Shown here in pieces: positions 55,334 through 63,617 of a stretch of DNA of 64,000 bases. Origin of the DNA: Methanomethylovorans sp041447285 (GTDB lineage Archaea; Halobacteriota; Methanosarcinia; Methanosarcinales; Methanosarcinaceae). The notes beneath the pieces were generated by a model, which was not told the origin of the DNA, did no database searches, and worked only from the letters and a program-made list of their open reading frames with translations. A program made the translations under genes and the position numbers. The stretch covers positions 34,955 through 98,954 of the forward strand of contig NZ_JBGMEB010000018.1 in assembly GCF_041447285.1 (NCBI RefSeq), written 5' to 3'. Each line of letters opens with the position of its first letter. Position 1 is the stretch's first letter.

Positions 55334-55798
55334 ATGAAGAAGACCTTATGCATGTTAATTCTCATGTTTTTCATTACAATGGGCACTACCAGTGCAGAAC
55401 TTTTTAGCGATCTTGACAGGGCAGTTCTTGAATACAATGCTTACTACGAAGAACTTCCCGGTTATCTAAAGACGCTTCTCGGTAATGAGAGGATCCTGGC
55501 TAACGTTACAATGAATGATGGCAGTGAACTGAATGTATATTTAGTCACGGAAAATGGTAGGGTTGATGAATTTGAAAAGGTCACCCAAGTTGAAGACTAT
55601 CAGCCTACAGTGATCATAACTGCGGACGAAGATACAGTTATAAGCCTCATAAATACCACAGATCCTCTTTCAGTCTATGAAGCTGCGTCTGAAAATGGGT
55701 CCATTACTGTTGATCCAGTTGGCCTTGTAAGTACTGCTAAGTTTCTGGTTTATGAAAATGTTCTTGAACCTGGCTGGAATATTCTGAAGGGTCTTTAA
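55334..55798 (+). CDS. Small secreted protein of unknown function
   Basis: A 154-residue protein with a signal peptide (1-21, ending TSA). The mature part has a helical start (LFSDLDRAVLEYNAYYEELPGYLKTLLG) then alternating strands (ANVTMNDGSELNVYLVTENG). The overall pattern resembles a small lipid-transfer-like fold, but I do not recognise it. A GGGG site precedes the ATG; a TATA box TTATATATC lies near 55265. A strong terminator follows. Confidence 0.7.
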   Translation: MKKTLCMLILMFFITMGTTSAELFSDLDRAVLEYNAYYEELPGYLKTLLGNERILANVTMNDGSELNVYLVTENGRVDEFEKVTQVEDYQPTVIITADEDTVISLINTTDPLSVYEAASENGSITVDPVGLVSTAKFLVYENVLEPGWNILKGL

Positions 55799-55821
55799 TA
55801 AGAGTATAAAATCAATATAAT

Positions 55822-55852
55822 GCCACTTCAAAAGTGGCCTTTTTTATTTTTA
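55822..55852 (+). terminator. Intrinsic terminator
   Basis: GCCACTT-CAA-AAGTGGC, a perfect 7-bp stem with a 3-base loop, is followed by CTTTTTTATTTTT. It is 23 bp after the secreted-protein stop codon. Confidence 0.85.
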
Positions 55853-55973
55853 AGTTGTTAGTTTTGTTCAGCGGTTTATTTATGTTTTTTATCTTTTCAT
55901 CAACAAGAAGTCCTTTGACTTTTGAATATCTGCGAAAAAAAGATAAACAATGGAAATATCATAGAAAACCCTC

Positions 55974-56930
55974 ATGAGTGCAATTGAGATTAACGGCCTG
56001 ACAAAAACATTTGGCAACCTTACTGCAGTTGACAAAATGGATCTTTCAATTGATCGCGAGATCTTCGGTCTTCTCGGACCCAATGGTTCCGGCAAGACAA
56101 CAACTGTTAAAATGCTGACCACTATCCTTTCTCCCACTTCAGGTGATGCATCCATATGTGGTCACTCAATCATCAAAGATCCACGGAAAGTAAGGGACAG
56201 GATAAGTTATGTACCACAGGATATGGCTGTGGATGCCAAGTTGACAGGCAGAGAAAACGTAATCTTTTTTGCAAGGCTCTATGGTGTAAAGAGACCCCGC
56301 GATATAGCTGATGAAGTTCTTGCCAAGATGGAGCTTGGTGACCGCGCAGATGACCTTGCAAGGACTTACTCAGGTGGTATGCGCAGAAGACTTGAACTTG
56401 CACAAGCTCTTGTTCATGATCCTGAAGTGCTCTTCCTAGACGAGCCGACCATAGGACTTGACGTTGCAGGCCGAAAAAAGATATGGGAGCATATCATTGA
56501 TCTGAAGGACAATGGAATGACCGTTTTTGTGACAACCCATTACATGGATGAGGCTGATTATGCCTGTGACAGAGTAGGAATTATTGATCATGGTGTTGTA
56601 GTTGCGAATGATTCTCCGGAAGGGCTCAAAGCAAACTGTTGCAGTGATATCATTGTTATTGGAGCTGATGGTCAATATCAGGGCAATGTCGTTGAAGGAG
56701 TTAAGTTCATCGGGCAAAACGGTGATGAATTGAAGTTTGAGGCTCCTTCGGGAGGGGAAACTGGTTTTGCTCTTGCCCGTGCACTTTCCGATTCCGGAAT
56801 GAAAATAAAGTCTTTTGCTATAAGGCAACCTACCTTAGATGATGTTTTTCTTTCTCTGGTTGCTGAACAGGAAGATACGAGTGCATTTGATTATCGGCGA
56901 TTTAGGACAATGCTCAGGAGAAGAGGATGA
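55974..56930 (+). CDS. ABC-2 type exporter ATP-binding protein
   Basis: A 318-residue ATPase of the daunorubicin-resistance-like ABC exporters. Walker A GPNGSGKTT (about 36-44), Q-loop YVPQDM, signature YSGGMRRRLELAQAL, Walker B VLFLDEP and H-loop TTHY are all present. The C-terminal 90 residues form the extension typical of DrrA-type proteins. It overlaps the permease gene by four bases, so the two proteins make one transporter. Substrate unknown. Confidence 0.94.
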   Translation: MSAIEINGLTKTFGNLTAVDKMDLSIDREIFGLLGPNGSGKTTTVKMLTTILSPTSGDASICGHSIIKDPRKVRDRISYVPQDMAVDAKLTGRENVIFFARLYGVKRPRDIADEVLAKMELGDRADDLARTYSGGMRRRLELAQALVHDPEVLFLDEPTIGLDVAGRKKIWEHIIDLKDNGMTVFVTTHYMDEADYACDRVGIIDHGVVVANDSPEGLKANCCSDIIVIGADGQYQGNVVEGVKFIGQNGDELKFEAPSGGETGFALARALSDSGMKIKSFAIRQPTLDDVFLSLVAEQEDTSAFDYRRFRTMLRRRG

Positions 56931-57652
56931 TTCAAACTCTGTATTATCTGGAACGTGATTTCCGACGCTGGGTGCGTGGGAAGATAAATGTTGTATCTGC
57001 TCTTGTTATGCCTGCGGCATGGCTCATATTTGTAGGTCTGGCTCTCCCTATCCGTTTTACTGATAATTATCTTGATTTTATCACCCCGGGCATACTTGTA
57101 TTGACAATGCTTGGTGCTTCTTTGCAGGGAGGTGCTCTTCTGATGTTTGACAAGGTGCTGGGTTTCCTGCCCAAATTCCTTGCGATGCCTGCCCCGCGGG
57201 AGACCATCTTGTTTGGTAAGATCCTTTTCATAACTCTGCGGGGACTGATACAGTCCACTGTTATTCTCATCTTTGCGGTGATACTTGGAGCGCACTTTTT
57301 GGATCCATTGTTACTTATCCAGACTTATCTTATACTTATGATTTTTGGAATGTTGCTGTCTTCAGTAATGACTACTGTTGCTCTTTCTCTTGAGGACCAT
57401 GATTCTTATTCAGCTTTCAATGCCATGATTTCCATGCCTCTTTTCTTCACAAGCAGTGCACTGATGCCATATGATCAGATGCCAGCATGGCTTGCTTCAA
57501 TTGCCAGACTGAACCCAGTAAGTTACGCAATAGATGGTGTTCGGGAAGTACAGGCAGGTATTTTTCCTGCAGATACATTTTTTGGATTGATTGTCGGCAC
57601 TCTCATTGTGCTTGCAATCAGCATATATGTATTCAGAAAAGCTACAGTATAG
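56927..57652 (+). CDS. ABC-2 type exporter permease
   Basis: A 241-residue membrane protein with six hydrophobic segments, including the ABC-2 motif FTSSALMPYDQMPAWLASIARLNPVSYAIDGVR-type region near residues 175-210. It is coupled by overlap to the ATPase gene. Homologues export drugs, lipids or cell-envelope compounds; the substrate here is not evident. Confidence 0.93.
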   Translation: MIQTLYYLERDFRRWVRGKINVVSALVMPAAWLIFVGLALPIRFTDNYLDFITPGILVLTMLGASLQGGALLMFDKVLGFLPKFLAMPAPRETILFGKILFITLRGLIQSTVILIFAVILGAHFLDPLLLIQTYLILMIFGMLLSSVMTTVALSLEDHDSYSAFNAMISMPLFFTSSALMPYDQMPAWLASIARLNPVSYAIDGVREVQAGIFPADTFFGLIVGTLIVLAISIYVFRKATV

Positions 57653-57724
57653 CTGTATGTAGTGTATAGTTCCAAGACAAAATAGAGTTTCAGGAAAGAG
57701 GTTTTTTTCTTTCCGATCTTTATA

Positions 57725-57958
57725 TCACTTCATCTTCTTAAGAGAACGGCGTACCATAATGTTTGATAACATGGTATAAAGGAAAACGATAATTCCTGTC
57801 CATAGTAACGGAACTCCGAATGTTTCTTTTCCCAGATACGATAGGACTAATCCTATAGACAAAATAACGACGTTTAGTCGTGCCAGTTGCTTATTTGTCT
57901 TTAATATTTGAATGTATCGTTGCTTTGCATGTAGCTGATCCTTTTTGTACTCTTTCAT
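57725..57958 (-). CDS. Small membrane protein, function unknown
   Basis: A 77-residue protein: a basic helical start (MKEYKKDQLHAKQRYIQILKTNKQ), then two hydrophobic segments (LNVVILSIGLVLSYL and LLWTGIIVFLYTMLS), then a basic tail. It follows the Sua5 gene by seven bases on the same strand, so it is probably in the RuBisCO-like/Sua5 transcription unit. No family recognised. Confidence 0.62.
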   Translation of the reverse strand: MKEYKKDQLHAKQRYIQILKTNKQLARLNVVILSIGLVLSYLGKETFGVPLLWTGIIVFLYTMLSNIMVRRSLKKMK

Positions 57959-57965
57959 AATACTC

Positions 57966-59036
57966 CTATAGTTGAATTATCATTTCTGAGGCTTTTCTTA
58001 GCCTGTTCATTACAGCTGTACCTACGCCTTCGTGTGTAAAAGAACCATCGGCAAGTATGATATTTACTCCTTTCTCATCCAAAGCACGCAGTCCCAGGAA
58101 AAGATTTCGTGCGACCTCTTCAGGTTCATCTTTTGCGCCAAGATATACAATATCATTTGTAAGAGAAGAAAGTGCCATATCAGTAACAAGTAAACCTACT
58201 CTGTCGCCTTTGCAAGTGAGTTCGGCATACATCTCACGGATCTTATTTGATACATGATCCTGAGTTCCTTCCAGAAGCATAACAGTTGCACTTGGAGAAT
58301 AATGGGTATATTTCATACCTGGTGACCTTACAATACCTGGGGGGTCTGTAAGATGGTTGTTATATCCTATCTCGACTTCTCCTATTATCTCCTCTATTTT
58401 CTTTGCGGATACATAACCGGGTCTTAATATTGCAGGTTTTTCTCCGCTCATATCGATAACTGTAGACTCCACACCTATGCAGGTATTTCCTGCATCTATT
58501 ACAGCATCTATTTTTCCATCCAGGTCGTATAATACATGGGCTGCGTTTGTAGGGCTTGGACGGCCTGAAATGTTTGCACTTGGCGCTGCAATGGGTTTAC
58601 CAGCTACTCTTATTAGCTCCCGGGCAACAATATCACTTGGCATCCTTACAGCAACTGTATCCAGTCCTCCGGTAGTGATATCTGGTACGATTCCTTTTCT
58701 TTTAAGAATTAATGTCAACGGCCCTGGCCAGAAAGCTTCGATGAGGGATAGGGCTTTCGGGGGAATTTCTAATACTAATTCTTCTAACTGTTGCACAGAA
58801 GCCACATGTACAATAAGCGGATTGTCTGCAGGCCTACCTTTTGCATAAAATATCCTGTTGACGGCTATGGGATCAAGTGCATTGGCTCCAAGCCCATATA
58901 CGGTTTCCGTGGGAATGGCAACAGTTCCGCCTCTTTGGATTATATCAGCACATTCCCTGATTACTTCAGATAAATTGCTGGAGGTTATTTTGAAGACTCT
59001 TGTCTGCTTATTCATTTTTGTAGTATTATGCGCCAT
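57966..59036 (-). CDS. L-threonylcarbamoyladenylate synthase (TsaC/Sua5)
   Basis: Makes threonylcarbamoyl-AMP for the universal t6A37 modification of ANN-decoding tRNAs. The 356 residues hold the YrdC domain (about 15-205, with AIPTETVYGLGANA and KGRPADNPLIVHV for nucleotide binding, and PSANISGRPSPT) and the C-terminal Sua5 domain (about 230-350). Its start overlaps the end of the upstream RuBisCO-like gene by 11 bases, which couples their translation. An alternative ATG seven codons later is possible. The function link with its upstream neighbour is unexplained. Confidence 0.92.
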   Translation of the reverse strand: MAHNTTKMNKQTRVFKITSSNLSEVIRECADIIQRGGTVAIPTETVYGLGANALDPIAVNRIFYAKGRPADNPLIVHVASVQQLEELVLEIPPKALSLIEAFWPGPLTLILKRKGIVPDITTGGLDTVAVRMPSDIVARELIRVAGKPIAAPSANISGRPSPTNAAHVLYDLDGKIDAVIDAGNTCIGVESTVIDMSGEKPAILRPGYVSAKKIEEIIGEVEIGYNNHLTDPPGIVRSPGMKYTHYSPSATVMLLEGTQDHVSNKIREMYAELTCKGDRVGLLVTDMALSSLTNDIVYLGAKDEPEEVARNLFLGLRALDEKGVNIILADGSFTHEGVGTAVMNRLRKASEMIIQL

Positions 59037-60303
59037 TATTCAAGGCAACTTGTAATTCTGCATGGACTTCTCCGTACTCCTCTAGGGATGTACCAGCGAG
59101 CATTGCATCAATAGCTTGTCTGCAAGCTTTTGCACCTGCAACAGTACCCATTGGATGTGAGTGTATAGTACTGTCGAATTGTATTATAACATCTTTGCCA
59201 AAGACATTTATCACTTCAGTTACTAATGTAGGCTCTAAAATACAGGAAGCAACAGGTAGCATAGGCTTGATACCATCCCAATTTTGAGAAAGAATATGCA
59301 TTTTTTCCTTTTCTTTGACTTTATCCATGGTGCAACAATCGCGCAGAACGATCAATTCTTTCTTGTTTTCCTGAATTTTATCAATAGTTCCGATATGCAG
59401 CTGGTCAAATCCTGCAAGACGTGCAAGTTTTGTCATCAGGTATGCACTGATTCCGTGATTATTCATTCGGGCAAAAGCATCATATTCCATACCATTTGCA
59501 TGTATTGCAAGTTCCAGTTCTTCAGTGATATCTCGCAATGTCTGAAGAGCACTCCAGCCAGTGTGAAGCGTATCTATCATTACATAATGGCCACCTATAT
59601 TGCTTATGAAACTTGCTCTCCTTATCATTTCTTCACATGTGGGGGCAGTGATGTTACATATGTACATCTTTCGTTCACCTGTAGTTTCTTCTGCATCATC
59701 TTTGGCTTTGAATGCAAGTTCAGCACGCTTTTCAAACCTGTTGAACTTCTGATCTGTCAGATTATTATCGTCCTTTACGAGATCACAGCCTCCTATGAAA
59801 CAATTGTATGCTACTTTAGCATGTGTTACAGGATCAAGGCCAATAGTTGGCGTTACTGTGGTACATAAAAAAGGACGGTCATAAACACCAAGAAGTTCTC
59901 TTACTCCTTCTACACCATATTTCGGTCCCCAGAATTCGCTTAACGGATCTGGCGGGAAGACAATATCATTCAATTTCAGCTTACTAATTATCTTGCTGTC
60001 GAACACGTTATCTGCAACAGCATTAAGTATCTGGGTCAATGAGCAAAACTCAAACAGGTCCTGCGAATAGGAAACTTTAACAGTGTGCTTTTTCTTGTCA
60101 ACATAGAATACATGGGGTTTAAGTTTCTCTGCAAGTTTTGGACTCAATATGGATATATCGTTCCATTTGCCAATGGAACTTTCTCTTGCCAGATAACTAC
60201 AGGCCTCCTCAAACACAACTCCTGAAGCCGGTTCAAGATTATATTCACATATAAACTCATTTTCGTATGGAATATATCCAATGTCTATGTACTCTTTTAA
60301 CAT
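59026..60303 (-). CDS. RuBisCO-like protein derived from form III, active site replaced
   Basis: An intact 425-residue protein (ATG 60303, GGGAAGATGGG upstream) with end-to-end likeness to methanosarcinal form III RuBisCO (N-terminal KEYIDIGY, GERKMYICNITAPTCEEMIRRA, DQLHIGT). Key residues are changed. The KPK motif is TPT (Thr151, Thr153, canonical Lys175/177), and Glu204 is Asn180, though Lys201 and Asp203 remain (Lys177, Asp179). His294-Arg295 are Asn-Gly (270-271); Ser379-Gly-Gly is Ser-Cys-Ile (353-355); the Gly403-Gly404 phosphate site is Asp-Ser (377-378). Loop 6 is one residue shorter. Normal carboxylation is very unlikely. Reading-frame intactness and promoter suggest a new function. 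Confidence 0.93.
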   Translation of the reverse strand: MLKEYIDIGYIPYENEFICEYNLEPASGVVFEEACSYLARESSIGKWNDISILSPKLAEKLKPHVFYVDKKKHTVKVSYSQDLFEFCSLTQILNAVADNVFDSKIISKLKLNDIVFPPDPLSEFWGPKYGVEGVRELLGVYDRPFLCTTVTPTIGLDPVTHAKVAYNCFIGGCDLVKDDNNLTDQKFNRFEKRAELAFKAKDDAEETTGERKMYICNITAPTCEEMIRRASFISNIGGHYVMIDTLHTGWSALQTLRDITEELELAIHANGMEYDAFARMNNHGISAYLMTKLARLAGFDQLHIGTIDKIQENKKELIVLRDCCTMDKVKEKEKMHILSQNWDGIKPMLPVASCILEPTLVTEVINVFGKDVIIQFDSTIHSHPMGTVAGAKACRQAIDAMLAGTSLEEYGEVHAELQVALNNGA

Positions 60304-60318
60304 TCCCATCTTCCCTTC

Positions 60319-60341
60319 ATATCCTTAACAGTTAAGGATAT
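60319..60341 (-). promoter_or_regulatory. Perfect 11+1+11 palindrome upstream of the RuBisCO-like gene
   Basis: Arms ATATCCTTAAC and GTTAAGGATAT flank a single central base. A TATA element (ATTATATAAT on the minus strand, about 60344-60353) lies just upstream, so the palindrome covers the predicted transcription start. This is where an archaeal repressor would block RNA polymerase. The RNA could also form this hairpin, but the one-base centre favours a protein-binding DNA site. Confidence 0.7.
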
Positions 60342-60520
60342 AAATTATATAATGCACCACACTAAGAGCAGGAGGTAATGACTTATCTTCTAATATATTG
60401 AAAGGTTATCAGATAAGTATTGTGTTGTGTCTATATGTCCTGTACTCATTATTCTGGACAATTGCTTTATGTTTTAAATGTAAATTTGGACTAAATCTTT
60501 AAATCCTGTCCTCAAGATAA

Positions 60521-60530
60521 ACTATATATA
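60521..60530 (+). promoter_or_regulatory. TATA box of the putative small RNA
   Basis: ACTATATATA lies about 25 bases before the predicted 5' end of the C-rich stem-loop RNA, the expected archaeal spacing. Confidence 0.5.
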
Positions 60531-60545
60531 TCATTAATTCGTATG

Positions 60546-60650
60546 AAGGGCAAGTGAGCGGGTACAACATTTTTAACCCCACTCCCACACTAACCCCCAC
60601 TCCCCAACCCGCTCACATGATTATTGGGAGTAAATATCAATCTACTTTTT
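60546..60650 (+). ncRNA. Putative small RNA with a C-rich, G-free hairpin loop
   Basis: Downstream of a TATA box, a perfect 10-bp stem (GTGAGCGGGT at 60554-60563; ACCCGCTCAC at 60607-60616) encloses a 43-base loop with no guanine and several CCCCACTCCC-like runs. GGGAGT at 60626-60631 can pair with the loop ACTCCC, making a pseudoknot. A T-run near 60646 may end it. Such loops suit base pairing with G-rich ribosome-binding sites. A 52-codon frame from GTG 60554 to 60712 also crosses this region, so a small protein cannot be excluded. Ends are inferred. Confidence 0.45.
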
Positions 60651-60792
60651 GTAGACGTCTGTCTTTGATGATTCTAATATCTGGTTACTTCGTTGTATTT
60701 ACAGAGTTTTAGGGTATATTTTTGACACAGAAGAATTAGCTTTATTAGTGTTGTAAATAGGATAAAAACTAAAATCCTTAATAGAATATATC
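60651..60792. other. Spacer after the putative RNA
   Basis: AT-rich sequence between the putative small RNA and the zinc-ribbon gene terminator. I see no supported feature apart from the tail of a 52-codon frame noted with the RNA. Confidence 0.3.
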
Positions 60793-60828
60793 ATAAAAAG
60801 AATTCTGCCGACCATAATAATGTCGGCA
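60793..60828 (-). terminator. Terminator after the zinc-ribbon gene
   Basis: On the minus strand, TGCCGAC and GTCGGCA form a 7-bp stem with a 9-base loop, followed by CTTTTTATG. It lies 34 bp after the stop codon of the zinc-ribbon gene. Confidence 0.65.
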
Positions 60829-60862
60829 ATAGAATAATTAACGTATACTAATGATGAGATAA

Positions 60863-61066
60863 TTAGTATCTCTTTGGTGGCCTGTGAGCTGGTAGGCAGT
60901 CCCTACAGTATACTGGTCTGTCGGGGTCAGGTGCGAAAGGTACCTGTGTTTCCTTACCACAGTCTGCGCAGGTTGCATTGTGCATTTCTCTGTTTTCCCT
61001 GTTGAAGCCACCGTGGCCACTGCCGCCTCTGCTTCCATGGGATGATCCGGATCCTCTGCGGTCCAT
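60863..61066 (-). CDS. Small zinc-ribbon protein
   Basis: A 67-residue protein with an N-terminal Gly/Ser/Arg/His-rich disordered tail (about 1-25) and a C-x2-C-x17-C-x2-C zinc ribbon (CADCGK and CRDCL). The ribbon resembles the CxxC-type motif of methanogen nucleic-acid-associated small proteins. The RGG-like tail also suggests RNA binding. A strong GGAGGT site precedes the ATG. Function not established. Confidence 0.82.
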   Translation of the reverse strand: MDRRGSGSSHGSRGGSGHGGFNRENREMHNATCADCGKETQVPFAPDPDRPVYCRDCLPAHRPPKRY

Positions 61067-61366
61067 ATCTTTTACCTCCTATTTAGTTTATTATCAATCT
61101 ATCCAAAAGAGACACTCTGTTTCTGATAGGAGGCTTTTTGAACATAATTGACTAGTTTATACATTGTTTTTTTAAATATAATGCTTTTGCTCCATATTAG
61201 CTAGAAAATCCTTATGATATCAAACGGTTGATTGTGATTTTATTTAAAACCAATAAGTAATATATAATTTTTGCTATAATATCATTAAGATTCATATTTA
61301 GTAGGTTTATATGTATTGGTCCTATAGAAATAGGATTCATAAGGTATCAGATGCAGATGGTAATCT
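61067..61366. other. Divergent spacer
   Basis: An AT-rich promoter region for the zinc-ribbon gene (minus) and the helical protein gene (plus). I see no RNA gene or conserved frame in it. Confidence 0.4.
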
Positions 61367-62368
61367 ATGGATCAGAAAGCAGGTAAGAAACTAAAGGGCA
61401 AATCCATTTTCACTACCGAAGTTCTCGAAGATGAGGAAGCAGAAAAGTCCAACGTTGAGAATGATGTCAATACTCTTTCTCTAGAAAGATTACTTGAACC
61501 CGATACTTCAGAAATAAAGAGTCTAAAAACACTTCACAAAAAAGAAGAGGAATATTCCCCTTATTTGCTTGCTTTTGAATACCCCATCGCTTATTATTAT
61601 CTCGAGTATGATAGGAAATTAACTGACAAAGACGTGGTTAGAGTACTGCGAAATATTAAAAAAGGTATTGGTGTCAATCTCTCTTGTTTTGATGATCCGT
61701 TGGGAGCAACTATACTTGAAGCCCTTGCAGAAGCACTTGCTGAAAAGCCAATCAGCAAACATGAATTAGTGCTTGTAATTGATTACATTTTATGGTGTAT
61801 AGACAACCGTTCGTGGATGGGGGATAAGCAGTCATATGTAAAAGGACTATGTTACATGTTCAATCTCTATAGTGAACTTGAAGAAAGGCAATATGTCCAG
61901 CATATTGAAAAATTAGGTAAAAAACTGGGTTTTGATAAGAATACTATCGATGGTTTGCTGCTGAAGAACGAAGAACCTGTTGACAATACTGATGAGGAGT
62001 CCAGGGCATTACTTCTTGAAAGTGAGTTCTTTGCTATGGATGACAAATCAAAAGTTAGCTTCTTGTTAGGGCATGGTTATGAACATTTTGATCTGTTTGA
62101 AAAATATGTCGTGGAACTCGGGGAAAGAAAGGAATTTGGTGTTATCAAAGAACTAGTAAACCATTACATTAAGGAATGTGATGACAAAACAGAGTTATAT
62201 GTGCTTGCAGGTACTATTTTGTTTGAGGAAGACAAGAACCGTGCTAAAAGTTATTATTGTAAAGCTCTCCACGAACTTGAACAAGATAACAATGTACCTG
62301 AAAGAACAAAGATGGTGATCACAAAAGAGTTAAAAAAACTGATTAAAAAATGTGATAAACATAATTGA
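61367..62368 (+). CDS. Helical protein of unknown function
   Basis: A 333-residue soluble protein that I do not recognise. The first 60 residues are charged and low in complexity; from about residue 65 on the sequence has the repeating amphipathic helices of HEAT- or TPR-like scaffolds (YVVELGERKEFGVIKELVNHY, LYVLAGTILFEEDKNRAKSYY). There are few cysteines and no membrane segments. It may act in protein interactions. It stands alone with citrate synthase 151 bp downstream. Confidence 0.68.
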   Translation: MDQKAGKKLKGKSIFTTEVLEDEEAEKSNVENDVNTLSLERLLEPDTSEIKSLKTLHKKEEEYSPYLLAFEYPIAYYYLEYDRKLTDKDVVRVLRNIKKGIGVNLSCFDDPLGATILEALAEALAEKPISKHELVLVIDYILWCIDNRSWMGDKQSYVKGLCYMFNLYSELEERQYVQHIEKLGKKLGFDKNTIDGLLLKNEEPVDNTDEESRALLLESEFFAMDDKSKVSFLLGHGYEHFDLFEKYVVELGERKEFGVIKELVNHYIKECDDKTELYVLAGTILFEEDKNRAKSYYCKALHELEQDNNVPERTKMVITKELKKLIKKCDKHN

Positions 62369-62519
62369 GATTGATATGTGCAAGGAATATGTTCGCAGTT
62401 TTGCGTTAACTATCTATTAAAAATAGATGCAAAATCGTAAGAATATTTAAATATCTTTGAATAAAAGACTCATGTATCATATTTTACTAGAAAAACGTTT
62501 TTAATATTCCGGGGTTTTA

Positions 62520-63617
62520 ATGAAACAAGTGAAAAAGGGCTTAGAAGGCGTTGTAGCTCTGGACACACAAATATCTTTTATAGATGGTGTACAGGGTATA
62601 CTGAAATATAGGGGTATAGAAATAGAACAACTTGCAGGTTTGTCCTATGATGCAGTTTCCTACCTACTTATATACGGTAAAATGCCTGATACGGGAGAAC
62701 TGGCAGAGTTTTCTATAAATCTGCGTAAGGAGCGAAAAGTAGATCCACGTCTTTTAAACATGTTAAAGTTCTGTGATTTTGAAAATGAATCCCTCGATGC
62801 CTTGAGAACTGCCATCTCTGTATGTGCACATTTTGATGAAGATTCCCATGATATCTCTAAACAGGCTAACGTTAGAAAAACCATAAGGCTCATTGCCAGA
62901 TTTCCAACAATAGTAGCTGCTTTCTATAGGATGGCAAATGGATTGGAAGTAGTAGCACCTGATCCATCTCTTGCTCATGGAGCAAATTTTCTATATATGT
63001 TAAGAGGTAACCGTCCTACGGAACTGGAAGCACAAGCAATGGAAAAGGACTTTATTCTCAGTGCAGAACATGAGTTAAACCCTTCTACTTTTGCTTTGAG
63101 GATTACCGCTTCCACTCTTTCCGATCTGCATTCTGCTGTTATATCCGGTCTATGTACTCTCAAAGGTCCTTTGCACGGTGGAGCAAGGAAAGGAGTAATG
63201 GACATGCTTGATGATATTGGTTCAATGGATAATATAGGAAAATATGTTCAAGAACACCTGGAGCATAAGCAGAGAATAATGGGATTCGGGCACAGGGTCT
63301 ATAAAACCTATGATCCCAGGGCCCGTATCTATAAGGATATAGCGATGAAAGTGGCGATGGAAAAAGGAAATAACCACTGGTTTGACCTTGCCCGAGAAAT
63401 AGAATCGATAATGTATCATGAAATGGTCGAAAATCAACATAAGCCCATATATCCAAATGTGGATTTCTATTCAGGAGTGCTATACAAGGATCTGGAAATT
63501 CCTCCATACCTTGCAACTTCTATCTTTGCAATAGGGCGTATTTCTGGGTGGATAGCCCACTGCCTTGAGCAATATTCTGATAACAGGGTAATAAGGCCAA
63601 GGGCACATTTTGTTTAA
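62520..63617 (+). CDS. Citrate synthase (Si type family)
   Basis: A 365-residue member of the citrate/2-methylcitrate synthase family, condensing acetyl-CoA with oxaloacetate. Conserved catalytic segments are the first histidine in PLHGGARKGV, the second in MGFGHRVYKTYDPRA, and the aspartate in NVDFYSG. In this organism the product would feed oxidative 2-oxoglutarate (glutamate) synthesis, since methanogens lack a full TCA cycle. Start ATG with CGGGG five bases upstream. Whether it prefers acetyl- or propionyl-CoA cannot be decided here. Confidence 0.93.
   Translation: MKQVKKGLEGVVALDTQISFIDGVQGILKYRGIEIEQLAGLSYDAVSYLLIYGKMPDTGELAEFSINLRKERKVDPRLLNMLKFCDFENESLDALRTAISVCAHFDEDSHDISKQANVRKTIRLIARFPTIVAAFYRMANGLEVVAPDPSLAHGANFLYMLRGNRPTELEAQAMEKDFILSAEHELNPSTFALRITASTLSDLHSAVISGLCTLKGPLHGGARKGVMDMLDDIGSMDNIGKYVQEHLEHKQRIMGFGHRVYKTYDPRARIYKDIAMKVAMEKGNNHWFDLAREIESIMYHEMVENQHKPIYPNVDFYSGVLYKDLEIPPYLATSIFAIGRISGWIAHCLEQYSDNRVIRPRAHFV

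Noticed and set aside
59026..60309. The RuBisCO-family gene as a pseudogene
   Set aside because: The frame is full length with no internal stop, surface and core residues are conserved, and it has a promoter and operator-like site.
60554..60616. The C-rich hairpin as a CRISPR repeat or ordinary terminator
   Set aside because: It occurs once, has no adjacent spacers, and its 43-base loop is too long for a terminator.
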